The notes under the pieces were generated by a model. It ran no database searches. It saw nothing but the letters and a program-made list of their open reading frames with translations, and was not told where the DNA came from. Source: Protopterus annectens (lineage: Eukaryota > Chordata > Ceratodontiformes > Protopteridae). From it: a DNA stretch of 64,000 bases. Position numbers and translations under genes: made by a program. Below, in pieces: positions 12,565 through 23,899 of the stretch. The stretch lies in the NCBI RefSeq assembly GCF_019279795.1, contig NC_056750.1, forward strand, positions 694,400,394 through 694,464,393, written 5' to 3'. Numbering within the stretch: position 1 is the stretch's first letter; the number at the start of each line of letters is the position of its first letter.

Positions 12565-13582
12565 TCGAACATATGTGAAAAAGGCCTTGTGATTCTCCGT
12601 AGTAAATGTGGCCAATTTGTACTCAAAGTTATCCTTAGAGGATTTCACCAGTGACCTTATTTGCTTGTTCAGACAAAGGAGAGATTGCTTCCAACTTCAT
12701 ACCTTCTGGACAGCAATTTTTTTACTATAGAGTTTGTTTATTCATGTTGTCTCCAGGCAGTTTTACACTTCCTTGAGGATGATAATTTGGTCCTTTCAGG
12801 TATTCTTGAGTCCATACAGCTATGTAGGTGCTCATATAGATTTTTGGTGTAGGCTTGGAAATTAGTGGTAGTTCCAACCAAAGGGATGGTGGCTGTGAAG
12901 CTGCTTATACCTGCTCTGAGGAGATTGTAGTTATCTTTGGAAAAGTTTTTTTGTTTGATCCTGACAAGGGGGAGGGGGGTCAGGAGATGATGACTTCAAA
13001 TGTGATTGCTTTATGATCAGTTCTTACCAAGGAGGATGACACTGTAGGGGTGCTACAGTGGCTACTCATGTTGGTTAGGACAAGGTCCAGGATATTTTCA
13101 CCTATTATTGGGGTGTCTACCAGGTGATCCAATTCATTGGCATTGACAAAGTTGAGGAATCTCTGGGCTTTTATGTTGGGCAGAATAGATCTTCCACTCT
13201 ATAGTTGGTTAGTTAGTCACCCAGGATCAGGATAAAGAGTTGAATCTAGATGGATTCAAGTAATTCCAGATAGGTGAAATTGGCATCCTGAGTCATGATT
13301 GGGGGGTCTTTAGCTAACTATGATTTCAATAGGCATTTTGTCAACAGTTACCTGCACTTGGAGTGTCTTCTGTGTTTAATACCATTTGACCAGCCTGGAG
13401 GTGTGTATGTCTTTGATAAATATTGAAACTTCACCTCCTTTGGCTTTGTAGCCCTCCGTTTGGGGTCCGAAAGAATAGTTGGATGAGTAACCTGGTAAGG
13501 CTGAGATGCTCTCCGCAGATTTGAAACCGGTTTCAGTGACTGCATAAATATCAGCATCTTCCAGGGTAAGGAATGCTTGCAA
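11320..13582 (-). pseudogene. CR1 ORF2 remnant (copy 2)
   Basis: Endonuclease remains lie at 13,582-13,376 and include DADIYAVTETGFKSAES, the start of the catalytic TET block, and IFIKDIHTSRLV. RT remains include LDLPKAFDTIPHSITIDKLSQLGI (motif A) in 11,938-11,630 and WCQKHGLKLTAKK in 11,592-11,320. The reading frame is broken many times and is interrupted by the TA microsatellite near 12.5 kb, so no functional product is expected. The living protein would be the endonuclease-RT of a CR1 LINE. Confidence 0.8.
12466..12565. repeat. TA microsatellite inside CR1 copy 2
   Basis: Nearly pure (TA)n with a few G and C interruptions. CR1 coding sequence continues on both sides (ILEDRF-like linker remains on the left, KSSKDNFEYKLATFTTENHKAFFTYV on the right), so the repeat expanded after the CR1 inserted. 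Confidence 0.92.
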
Positions 13583-13772
13583 TGAGTGCAGTTTTATGCT
13601 AAGACTCTTAGCATTTAGCAGTATGACCTTAAAATTTCATTTAGAAACATTTTTCATGTTGGTAATTTTGTGCTCATGATTTTGCCTAAAAATGTACTAT
13701 GGGGGTGGCAAGAGCCTTTGCCAGAAGCCTGAAGCCCAGGGGAGACAGATGAAGGCCATTTCTGGCTAAGCA

Positions 13773-14159
13773 TCATGGTCTATCAGTCATGTCCTCCCCA
13801 GCTGTCAGATACAGGATCCCCTTGGAATGACAACAGAAGCTAAGCCAATTGTTAAAGTCAATCATTATCTCTTTGTACTGAGGCATCATTCTGGATGATG
13901 GTAGTATGTTGCTTAAGGCTAGGGACATACCTGCCTTGGACACATATTCAGCCAGCTCAATCATGTCTCTCTTCATATAGTCCAGAGAGGTACATCTCAA
14001 GCCATTGACACCAACATGGACTATGACAGAGTCATAACAGTAACTGTTGTTAAGAGAGTTGAGTGCGTTCATGATATGGCATATTGTAGCACCTGACAAG
14101 CAACTTACCATGACTTTCTCCTTGTCTAGCCTGGTGAGGGTCACATCTGTGTGACTCAC
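13773..14159 (-). pseudogene. CR1 ORF1 esterase (SGNH-type) remnant, copy 2
   Basis: A 128-codon open segment reads DVTLTRLDKEKVMVSCLSGATI, then VIVHVGVNG, then FNNWLSFCCHSKGI. It aligns end to end with the esterase half of ORF1 in the plus-strand CR1 (17,144-18,122). Block III, usually GxND, is GVNG here: the catalytic Asn is kept and the next Asp is lost. The block-I GDS serine lies just upstream and is altered. The final DGLH-like block is seen in another frame near 13,760. CR1 ORF1 esterases are an established family feature, though their exact role in retrotransposition is uncertain. Confidence 0.75.
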
Positions 14160-15031
14160 GATAGTCCCTTATGACTAGTATATTGGGTTTGTGGCTGGAC
14201 CTTAGAGACTGTGAGACACAAATGTGTGTACTGTGTGTGATGTTTGTTGGTGTGGGTTGTCATGTGCGTGTGTGTTTGCTTCGGAGGTCTCTCTTGTTTT
14301 TGCTCTTTTATTACTTGTTTCCCAGAATTCCTCATACTTGTATTTAAATACTCCTGCTACTAAATTCACATTTTTTTGTCAAAACCTTGTACAAATTTAA
14401 TGATGCAGCATGTACCATTGAATTAAGCATGCCCAATCCTCATCCTCCTTTCTTCATGTAAAATACACCTGTTTTAACAGGGTTAAATCTAAATCCTCAT
14501 ATAAAGGAGAAACATTTCTAACAAAAGCTTTTCATATGTTCTACGAATTGTAATGACACTTGATAAATATGCTGTCTTACCTATTAGTACTGAATTAATC
14601 AAGCTTACTTTTTTCTTATTAGCTAATCTATAATGTATTCCATAAAAGAAAAATGTCTTTCAGTTTCTTTAATATAATATCCCATCCCTTTCTGTTCACT
14701 TCCTTATGAAGATTTACTCCTAAAACAGATTTCTTTCATAAAGAATTGTATACCTGATGTTTTTATCTCTCCCATTCCTTTGCTTTTCTCTTTATTTAAA
14801 TTCTTTCCTATTTTATTTTAAAAAAATCAACCAAATAACTTATAACATATCTCACTATTGTCTATTTTTAGCAGTTATAATAATATCATCTATGCAAGAC
14901 ATCAAAACTGGAATTTCAGAATCCGTATGACTTATATACTTTGCAGTCTTCATTTTTTGAGTAATATTCCTATTATATTCATAAGTAAAGCAAGTAAAAT
15001 ACTGTTCATAGGACCTCCTTGCCTTATACCA

Positions 15032-15304
15032 TTATTCTGTTACTTTGCTTAACCAGCCATTTACTAAGACACTGACTTTATTATTGTTATATACTGTTAT
15101 AAACACTTGTTTAATTTTAATACCAATATTGCACATATTCATTATACCCAACAGCATATCTTGTATCATATCAAATGCTTTATTAATATACTTTCCATGA
15201 TTTTTATAATCTTTCCTTTTTACAATATCGTCCACTTTTTCTCTCACTGTCATTAACAGGTTATAGCATCCTTTTCCTTTCATGACATATATACTTCCCT
15301 TCAT
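15032..15304 (-). pseudogene. Tx1/L1-like reverse transcriptase fragment
   Basis: A 90-codon open segment contains the RT region from before motif A (YINKAFDMIQ) to the VNGWLS strand that precedes the G-x-RQG motif. The family's RT copies element RNA at a nick made by its APE-type endonuclease. The catalytic Asp of motif A is readable in KAFD, but the aromatic residue of the second box is lost (CIDD) and the frame breaks directly after this segment. A Tx1-type rather than a mammalian L1 lineage is inferred from the accompanying zinc-knuckle ORF1 and endonuclease style. Confidence 0.65.
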
Positions 15305-15389
15305 TATTTATTGCATTGTATTCTCAAATTTACATATTATTTTCATAAATATAGTCTGCATTATTTAGCACTGTTTGTGTCCAGTTTAT

Positions 15390-15432
15390 TTTATATATAT
15401 ATATATATATATAGATATATATATATATACTT
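15390..15432. repeat. TA microsatellite
   Basis: A (TA)n run with one GA interruption, inside the Tx1-like LINE. Confidence 0.85.
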
Positions 15433-16133
15433 TTTCTAATTTTTTCCATTTAAATTTTAATATCCTAGTGTACAGTTCTTTATAATTTAGACCTTAATTT
15501 AACCGTTCATTAAATATACATAAGTAGATTTTCTGCCATTCTTCTATATTTTTATACATTTCAAATCAGAAGCCATCCGGATCAGCTGCTGAGTCTATAT
15601 TTAACTGTTTAAACACTTTTTTCTAATTCATATAATATAAACTCTTTTACAAATTCTCTGTTAATTTATTATTTTTTTATTTCCCATATCCTTGCACTTC
15701 ATCTCTTTTACTTTCCAAATATTTCTTCCACATGTCTTACAAGTTCCATAATATGTTATTAATTTTTCTTTAAACTGTCGTCTTTATCTTTTGCTTCTGT
15801 CATTACACTACTATCCTCCTTCATTATTGTTGCAGCAAAAATTCATAAATAAATACTTTTAGTCTCTTGGTAGTTCGAAGTACAACTCTTTTGAAATAGA
15901 AAAAACATGTGGGAGATAGTACTCAAAATGGCATGTCTTCCTGAACAAAGACATTTAATCAGTTATATAATATTTTTTATCAAAGTAATAAATTCTATAT
16001 ATGAAACTACTGCTTGCATCCAATAGAAATGTAACAAGACAGTACATTTCATCTATCAGACCACTATCATAGATCCACTAGGAAACTGCCAAGTTTAGTA
16101 GAAAATACATTATCAGTGGGAGTGGTAAACACT

Positions 16134-16890
16134 AGGTAGCCTGTCTACCACAAGAGGAGTGGTTCTTAACCCAGAAATTGTAGTTTATTGACCATTTGGA
16201 CAGTTTGTCCATCTCTTTCAACTTTCTGGTTTAAAAGACGACATTTGCACTTGTTTCCCATCTTTCCTGTAACTAACCTACTGGGAAGCACTAGAAAGCC
16301 TTAAACTTATACAAGCCTTCTAGCTTAGAAGAGAGACTTTGGAGTGATTAAGTATCAGTTTTCTGTACTTTCTTGCTGTACTTAACTGTTTTCCACCTAA
16401 ACGCCAATTTTCCAGCATTTATTGTGATTCAAAAGCTTGTTTTTTTCACATATTGTACTTATTTGACTGCCTGCATTTTTAAAAAGTCATTTTTTTTGTT
16501 TAAATTATTTGTTTAACTGATGTAGGCTACACACTAGAGTGAGAGAGCCTTTTTTGATCATTTGTAGTCCTTTAAAACTGTATTTTACTGTTTTGCCTTA
16601 TCTTTTCAAAGAAACAAAAAACAATTCCTTGTTTCCTGCCTTTCTAAGCTAGTATAGTCCAGTTTTCAGGCTAGTGCTGAATTCAGGGCTGTGTTACAAG
16701 TTTCTGAGTTGCCTATACCTTACTTGGATAGAAGGAAGCTTCTCTGTCCACCTGTGAGAGAGGGGTGCTTTGAGCAGCCTATCTGTCCCTGGAGGAGTGG
16801 TTCCAGCCCAGACGTTAATAGTTTATTGGCCATTTGGGGCTAATTTCTATCAATTTTATTTCCCTGCTATAAAAACCACGTTTGCACAGT
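16134..16890 (+). promoter_or_regulatory. CR1 5' region with two related modules
   Basis: A segment of about 110 bp beginning near 16,134 recurs near 16,772 (offset 638). Both contain 'gaggagtggtt', then 'tagtttattg(a/g)ccatttgg', then 'acgacatttgcac' or 'ccacgtttgcac'. They lie directly upstream of ORF1, where a LINE carries its internal promoter. Repeated 5' modules act as promoter monomers in some LINEs such as mouse L1; that role here is inference. Confidence 0.5.
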
Positions 16891-17143
16891 TTTGTGTGTT
16901 GGGCAGTGCCGGTTAGCTAGGGTTAAATTATTCCCGCCTCCACTAAGTCTCCTCTTCAGTTTTTCCCTTGAAACTAGTCTAACTCTCAACCTAAGCACTC
17001 AAAAAGCATCCTACAGCCCAGCACTTGCTCAGACCTAATAGCAAGCACTAATATACCCTGCCACTTGATTGCCCAGCAGGGCAAGGGTCTTTATTCACCC
17101 CTCACCAACCAAGTGACTAAGCAGCTCACCCTACTATACAGGC

Positions 17144-18122
17144 ATGAACAAAGGGCAATTTCAGGTGTACTCTCCAGTCCAGCTGGTGAACCTGGGTATC
17201 CTGAGGGAATGTTACAACTGCCTCATGTTCACAGAAAACCCTCTCCTCCTACCACAAAATGCTAACATACATGAGAGATGCAATTATACAGCGAAACTGG
17301 AAGCTAAGCTGTCTCCACCCAAGACTGGAACAGACAGTCAAGCGGAAAACGTTAACACTTGCACCACACCTCCAGCCACACACAGACCTACTAAACCAGC
17401 ACTGACAAAAAATACACATAAATACACAAAATCATACTCGGAGGCTCTAAATAAAAACCTGCAAAAACATCAGAGACCTCCAAAGCAGACACCCAAAGAA
17501 TCTACATCTCCTGTCACAAACGAAACAACACATAAAACACAAAATCAGTGTGCCACACAATCACAGCCCTTAAGGCGAAATAACATATCTAACACACTAA
17601 TAATAGGTGACTCTATAGTCGTGTACACTGATGTCCCACTCACTAGGCTGGACAAGCAGAAGGTTACTATTAGCTGCCTGTCGGGAGCCAGAATCTGCCA
17701 CATAACACAAGCACTCAGGTCACACCAGAACAAGTACAAATATGATTCTGTCATTGTTCATGTTGGTGTGAATGACCTGAGGCGTACCTCCCTGGAATAC
17801 ATGAAAAGAGACATGGAAGAGATCTCTGATCATGTAGCCCAGGCTGGTATGACCCTGACCCTGAGTAGCATCCTGCCCTCACCAAGAATGATACCTCAGT
17901 ATAAAGAAAAAATGATCAAATTCAACAATCGGCTAAGCTTCTGGTGACATTCAAAGGGGATCCAGTGTCTGTCAACCTGGGACGACATGCTTGACAAGCC
18001 GCGTTGCTTCTCAAGAGATGGCTTGCACCTGTCACCCCTAGGCTTTCGAATACTGGTCAAGGCTCTTGCTGCCCCCATAGTGCCTTTTTTAGGCAAGGCT
18101 CAAAAGTCAAACCCACCTCCAT
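17144..18122 (+). pseudogene. CR1 ORF1: PHD-like Cys/His segment + SGNH esterase
   Basis: The N-terminal part holds a Cys/His cluster (CYNCLM...HERC, residues about 24-48) that resembles the remains of the PHD-type finger known in CR1 ORF1. It is followed by a Pro/Thr/Lys-rich linker (about 50-150). The C-terminal half is a GDSL/SGNH hydrolase: IIGDSIV carries the nucleophile Ser, HVGVNDLRR the block-III Asn, and DGLHLSPLGFRIL the catalytic Asp and His. One in-frame TGA (about 17,945) separates the last block from the rest; otherwise the frame is open to 18,122. ORF2 follows directly. The ATG at 17,144 is the first in the long open frame, but the true start may lie upstream, in the region reading QVTKQLTLLYRHEQ. 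Confidence 0.85.
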
Positions 18123-19640
18123 AAACAGCACAATTAACAAAAAACTGAGGGTTATGCTACTCAACACCAGGAGTTTAAATCTCAAAATGCACGCACTCAA
18201 AGCACCCCTCAGTAGTGAGAATGTTAACATCTATGCAGTACACCCCAGCACTACCGAGCTACAATTCATACCACACGTTTCGGCCACAGAACATGGACCA
18301 ACACACAAAAGGAGGGGGTGTATCCATATTCATCAAGGATACCTACACCTCCAGGTTAGTGGCACAGCATGATACCTCTGAGATCATCCATGTGCAGCTA
18401 ACATCGGGCAAATCTGCAATGCAAATTGTGGCCTGCTACAGATCACCCTCCATGACCCAGGACCACCACTCCACCTTTCTGGAGACACTAGAAAACGTGA
18501 CGGTCCTACCGAACACCCTGATATCAAGTGATTTCAATTACCCTACCATTAACTGGGAAAACTACTCGAGTATAAACTCCCAGGCCCAGCGCTTCCTGGA
18601 ATTCACCAATTCAAATCCCCTGGATCAGCTGGTAAACTCCCCTACCAGAGGTGAAAACATATTGGACCTGGTCATCACAAACATGGGCGTCAGGTGTTCC
18701 ACACCGGAGGTCAACCCATCACTGGTTAGATCAGACCATAAACTAATCACTCTGGATATCCACACCCCACCCCCACCCCCAAATGAGGAAACCACAGTAA
18801 AAACTTTTCTAAAGCAAACTTCACCTTACTTAAGACAGAGGCGGTAAGCTTCACTGCCCCCATAGTGCCTTTTTTAGGCAAGGATCAAAAGTCAAACCCA
18901 CCTCCGTAAACAGCACAATTAACAAAAAACTGAGGGTTATGCTACTCAACGCCAGGAGTTTAAATCTCAAAATGCACGTGCTCGAAGCACCCCTCAATAT
19001 GGAGAATGTCGATATCTGTGCAGTAGACCCCAGCACTACTGAGCTACAATTCGTACCACACGTTTCGGCCACAGAACACAGACCAAAACACAAAAGGAGG
19101 GTGTGTATCCATATTCATCAAGGATATCTACACCTCCAGGTTAGTGGCACAGCATGATACCTGTGAGATCATCCATGTGCAGCTAACATCGGGCAAATCT
19201 GCAATGCAAATTGTGGCCTGCTACAGATCACCCTCCATGACCCAGGACCACCACTCCACCTTTCTGGAGACACTGGAAAACATGAAGGTCCTACCGAACA
19301 CCCTGATATTGGGTGATTTCAATTACCCTACCATTAACTGGGAAAACTACTCGAGTACAAACTTCCAGGCTCAACGCTTCCTGGAATTCATCAGTTCAAA
19401 TGCCCTGGATCAGCTGGTAAACTCCCTTACCAGAGGTGAAAACATATTGGACCTGGTCATCACAAACATGGGCGACAGGTGTTCCACACCGGAGGTCAAC
19501 CCGTCACTGGTTAGATCAGACCATAAACTAATCATTCTGGATATCCACACCCCACCACCACCCCCAACTAAGGAAACCACAGTAAAAAACTTTTCTAAAG
19601 CAAACTTCACCTTACTTAAGACAGAGGCGGTAAGTTTCAC
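18071..19640 (+). repeat. 785-bp tandem duplication inside CR1 copy 3
   Basis: The segment 18,071-18,855 is followed directly by its copy at 18,856-19,640. Both begin at 'gcccccatagtgcc' at the end of ORF1, and the junction falls just after 'gcggtaagcttcact', whose counterpart in unit 2 is 'gcggtaagtttcaca'. The units differ by scattered substitutions and a few small indels, so the duplication is not very recent, or the units came from two different CR1 copies. The result repeats the end of ORF1 and the whole endonuclease. Confidence 0.9.
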
Positions 19641-21700
19641 AGCCTCCATGCTAAAGGATAACACTGCCCAAGATGCAAAAACCTTTACAGATGCAGTCTA
19701 TGAGCACCTACAAGGATGCCATCCCTAGCAAAACCAAGACTCACTCCTCTAAGAGAAGGAAACCATTCTGGTGGACCCCTGCCATAAACAGGCTATACAA
19801 TAGGAGGAGGAAACTAGTTCAGAAAAAAAGCAAATCCCATGAAGGAAACACATCCCTGATCAGTATCAGTAAGAAACTAAGGTCCCTCATAAAATCATCC
19901 AAGGCTAACTTCAAAAGAAAAATAGCCAAGGATTCAAAAGATAACCACAAAGCTTTCTTTAGCTATGTTAAGAATCTAAGTGGCAATTCGCAGATATGCA
20001 CTGAACTAGTGCAAAATAGCACAAAATATACTGAACCTACTGATATTGCCAACATCCTGGCAGATAGATTCAGTGCAAACTTCACCCCCTCCCCTCTCAC
20101 CCCCAAAAGGGCCCGCAACAATACCAGAAAAGTGTAGTGTCCTGGAAATCACAAATCACAGGTGAAAATAGCCCTTTCAAAAGCCAAAAACACAGCGTCA
20201 GTGGGGCCAGATGGTGTCCCAGGCTGTGTCTTGCATGAAATACAGAGTGAACTAACCCGCACCTAAACACATTGTTCAACCTCAGCCTCTCTACAGGCTA
20301 TGTGCCCATAGAATGGTGCACAGCAATGGTTATTCTACTCCACAAAGGAGGGGCCACAACTGACCCTCGTAACTATCGCCCATAAGCCTGACTAGCCTGG
20401 TTGGTCTGCAAGGCTATGGAGTGCATCATCATTAAACTCATTAACAGAGACATTGGGAACCTCCAAACACTTGACCTGACCCAGTTCAGCTTTGATAAGG
20501 GCAGATCATGCCTACTAAACTTGGTTGACTTCTTTGAGACAGTCACCAAGGCTATAGACGAGAGAAAGGTTGTTCACTTAGCCTACCTTGACCTCGCCAA
20601 GGCTTTCGACACCATTTCCCACTCAGGTATTACAGAAAACCTCACCAGCCTGAACATAAACCCCTATGTCACGAGATAGGTTGCCAGCTGGCTTACAGAC
20701 ATAACTTGCACGGTAAGAATAGCGGGCTCCAGGTCCGACTCTAAACCAGTCACAAGTGGTGTCCCACAAGGCTAGGTCCTGGGACCCCTACTGTTTGGCA
20801 TATACTTCTCAGAAGTACAGGCAAACACAGGAGGACTATGGCTAACCAAGTTCGCTGATGACTGCGAACTGGGAGCCATAACTGACTGTCTGGCTGACAC
20901 TGACATCCTCCAAAAGGGCCTTACTGAGACGGACACCTGGTGTCAAAGTCATGATCTCAGGCTGAATGCCAAAAAATGCATAGTCATCCTGTTTCGGAAA
21001 AACAAAACACCCATGAATTACCACATAGGTGGCAGCCCCCTTAATACAGAAGATGTAATAAGAGATCTGGGGACCCAGGTACATAGTAATCTCTCTTTTG
21101 ACAATCATATTGCCAAAGTAGTTAGGAAATCCTTCTATGTGGCCCATCTAATTACTAAAGGTTTTGCATCTAGAAATAAAGATGTTATAGTGCCCCTCTA
21201 CTCGTCACTTATCAGACCCATCATAGAGTACAATGCCCCATTTAGGATGTACCTCACAAGACACTTCCAACAACTGGACAGACCACAAAAGTACTTCACC
21301 AAGAGGATTACTGGCCTCAAACATATGTCTTATGCAGCCTGACTGAAAAAAACTCCTCCTGTACTTAGTGGCATATCGTTTATTCAGAGGTGATTTCTGC
21401 CTGACTTACAAAGCCATGTCCAACTCAGAATTGATGGACATGTTCCAACTAAAGAAATCCAAGTCACTATGAACCACACACTCTAGTGAGCTAAACCTCA
21501 CCACAACAATAAATAGAACATGCTGGAGGAATAGATTCCTGTCACAGAGACTCCCCATGCTTTGGAACAAAATTCCAAACTACATTAGGCAGACCCCCTC
21601 ACTAACACTCTTCAAGAGAAACCTTGATGAGTGGATAGGTAACCGAAAATACACCCCTGGGATCACTTCATTGGCTCTGCTTGACAGAGGATCAGTTAGT
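18127..21700 (+). pseudogene. CR1 ORF2: APE endonuclease + reverse transcriptase
   Basis: The endonuclease begins with LRVMLLNTRSLNLKMHAL and continues through IFIKDTYTSRLV, VACYRSPS, SDFNYPTINWENYSS and SLVRSDHKLITLD; this domain is present twice because of the tandem duplication. The linker and RT follow: NHKAFFSYVKNLSGN, ASVGPDGVPGCVL, AYLDLAKAFDTISHS (motif A), SGVPQG then VLGPLLFGIYFSEVQ, KFADDCELGAI (CR1-type FADD box) and RPQKYFTKRITGLKH. The C-terminus reads about ...KYTPGITSLALLDRG near 21,690. Several stops and frame changes interrupt it. In a living copy this protein makes the nick and reverse transcribes the RNA. Confidence 0.88.
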
Positions 21701-22541
21701 TAATCAATGGAGTGGTGAAAGCTGGCACACTCTGGCTAGGCTTATAAATGCCCTTGGGCAGATAGCCTAGTACCTACCTATGAACCTATATTTGTTATCT
21801 ATATTTTGTCCTAATAAGGAATAAGTTTCCATTCTGCTACATGGCTAACAAGAATCAGTGCCTCAAGCAATTCTCAGTACTTTTCCATGACTTCAGGATA
21901 CTTTTATAATCACATGCACTAACCTGCTAATGCACACATGCATTTAACCCTTTACATTATCTTACTTAAATACGGTGCTACCTCTTTCTTGTAAAATGTA
22001 CCTTTGTTAATATAAGAATTCTTTCATTTTAAATTGATTTCTCTTATAAATTTCTTTCTATCTCAAATTTATTTATTTTTATTATTCTCTAAATTCTCTA
22101 ACACATCTCTGTATGTTTTAAGATATTCTTGCTTTTCTTTCTTACGTTACTCTGCCAATGTAAATAACTATTTTAATATATTTTTTAAAAGTAATCCACC
22201 ATTCAGACCAACCATTGTAAAATGCCCTCATAGTAATGTGATCCTTCTATAACTAAATGATTACTACTACTTTTCCCTTTTTCATTCCTTTACTTTATTC
22301 CTTTATACATTTTCTGTGTTTTCCTATCTTTATGTATTCTTTATTATGATACTTTCCATCCATATTTCCAAATGATCTGAAAAACCTATTATAGTTTCTA
22401 ATTCCATTATACATAATCCTTGTGATAATACAAAATAATCAGTTTTAGATTTTAAATCACCCATTCTGTGTCTTGGATTTTCTTTCCCATACCAACAGTT
22501 TTCTACATTTCATTCTTTCCATAATTTTTATGTCTTTTTTT

Positions 22542-22811
22542 TCATTTCTCTTTATTCCCCCTTAAATCACAATCAAAATCTGCTGTAATTATACAATGTT
22601 TATTTACAACTACATAGTCCAATATCTTCTGAAATAAATTATCTCTTTCTTTACACAGCACATAAGCATAGATAGCTAAAATACTATAAACATTTTCTTG
22701 CCATCTTAAATCTACAGTTGTTAATCCTTTATTTTTTACTAGTGTACCATCTGTAATCCTTAGTACTGTTCTACATAATATTGCTATTCCTGAACATTGT
22801 TCATTCCCCAT
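22542..22811 (-). pseudogene. Tx1/L1-like APE endonuclease fragment
   Basis: An 89-codon open segment has the layout of L1/Tx1 APE endonucleases: CSGIAILCR (the GVAIL strand), LTTVDLRWQENVYSILAIYAY (the VxxxW...VNIYAP strand), LFQKILDYVVVNKHCIITADFDCDL (the GDFN strand with G changed to A and N to D). The catalytic Glu segment further upstream is not readable. The intact enzyme nicks target DNA for target-primed reverse transcription. Confidence 0.65.
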
Positions 22812-23375
22812 GTTCCATATTATTTTTCCATCCTGTATTTTTTGTCCTTAGTCTTTCATTTCTCACAAATTTTATATATTCTAAAATATCAGCATCACAT
22901 TTCTTACACCATTCAAAAATCCCTAGCCTTCTTTCTTCATACTGTTTACATTAAGTGAAAGAGTCCTCAAATGTTGTTCCAGTTCCTTAATTTAAAGGAT
23001 GTCATCTTCCCCAAATACTGCTTTATGATATTGCTTTTATTAAATTTGTTTCCCATTTCCTTTCCTCTTTTCCTTTATATTAATATCTTTATTTTTTTTC
23101 TTTCAGTCTTGTATCAATGGAATTTTGTTTTGTTTTTACAACTTTACAACTTAAATTTTCTTCATCTCTGACTTCTGATTCTATTTCTAACACCTTTCTT
23201 TCATCATTTTTACTACCTCCTTTTTTCTTCTGAAGTTTTATCTGTTTCTATGTCTTCTTCATTTCTAACTTGCTCTTTATAATTACTCTGATTAACAATG
23301 CTTGTTTCATTCTCTTTTTTTATTTGCAGTCCATCCATATATGTCCATATTTTTATATTTATAATATTCAAGCTC

Positions 23376-23417
23376 ACATTTCTTTACTTCATGTCCTATT
23401 TAAACACATATATAACA
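23376..23417 (-). pseudogene. CCHC zinc knuckle of the Tx1-like ORF1
   Basis: The minus strand reads C-Y-I-C, four codons, then H-E-V-K-K-C, giving the exact CX2CX4HX4C spacing of a nucleic-acid-binding zinc knuckle. One codon inside it is a stop. ORF1 proteins of Tx1-clade LINEs carry such knuckles, whereas mammalian L1 ORF1 does not, which supports the Tx1-type assignment. Confidence 0.6.
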
Positions 23418-23899
23418 TTTCCTTTTATCATAGTTACTACGTAAATCACCTTATTTCTCACAAAAATGTTTTGGTTACCCCCAATATTTTACAACAGCTT
23501 TGTTTCCTTCAACATTTATAATACTTGGGATGTATATGATTTTGTTCTTTTTCCATTTTTAACATTAGTCCCACACCCTAGTCCATAAACCCCTATTATT
23601 GCATACGCTTGATATATTTACTACTTCTTTATAAATGTATATTTTTTAAATATTCTTTTAAAGTCTCTCATTCCACTTCTGTTCTAAATTGGACATGTAT
23701 TTTCTTTTTTTTTTTGTCTCCTAAACATATGTTTTAATCACATATTCATTCCATTGATTATTATTCTGCCTTTTTTCATACTAGCACAAACATTTTTTCA
23801 TACCTTGTACAGTTTCAAAAAATGTCACAGAATGTTCCTTTGTTAATCAAAATGAAAGCTCTTATGTCTGGTGCTTTTACTCCCAAGGGGAAAATTACG

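Larger units (their letters stand above)
10719..14310 (-). mobile_element. CR1-clade LINE (copy 2, different subfamily), inserted in the Tx1-like LINE
   Basis: The minus strand ends at about 10,719 with the CR1-type 3' word 'cctatgaacctatga'. Upstream on the minus strand come RT (KHGLKLTAKK; INNVLSTQSVMRDLGT; HMQQLERPQSFLTRK), endonuclease (IFIKDIHTSRLV near 13,400) and the ORF1 esterase (13,773-14,159). Its 3' sequence and protein differ clearly from copies 1 and 3, so it is another subfamily. It is 5'-truncated near 14,310, inside ORF1, where it still matches the plus copy ('gagacctcc...aagca'). A long TA microsatellite has expanded inside its ORF2. Tx1-like sequence lies on both sides, so this CR1 inserted into that LINE. 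Confidence 0.85.
14311..16050 (-). mobile_element. Tx1/L1-like LINE, RT piece (piece 2 of 3)
   Basis: The minus strand carries L1/Tx1-type RT motifs in order: NKAFDMIQDMLLGIMN (motif A region, about 15,185-15,130), VSVLVNGWLS (about 15,080-15,050), NGIRQGGPMN (about 15,036-15,005, one frame off), and CIDDIIIT in place of YADDI (about 14,905-14,880). The A-rich minus-strand composition matches pieces 1 and 3. Frame changes and stops are frequent, so the element is dead. The right boundary against the 5' end of the plus CR1 is uncertain by about 200 bp. Confidence 0.7.
16134..21789 (+). mobile_element. CR1-clade LINE, nearly full length (copy 3)
   Basis: The longest CR1 in the window. In order it shows a 5' region with two related modules (16,134 and about 16,772), ORF1 with an esterase (17,144-18,122), ORF2 with endonuclease and RT (18,127 to about 21,700), and a 3' end reading 'cctatgaacctat' at about 21,789. 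An internal 785-bp tandem duplication covers the end of ORF1 and the endonuclease. Tx1-like LINE sequence on the opposite strand flanks it on both sides, so it is an insertion. ORF2 has several in-frame stops, so this copy is inactive although quite well preserved. The 5' boundary is approximate. Confidence 0.88.
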
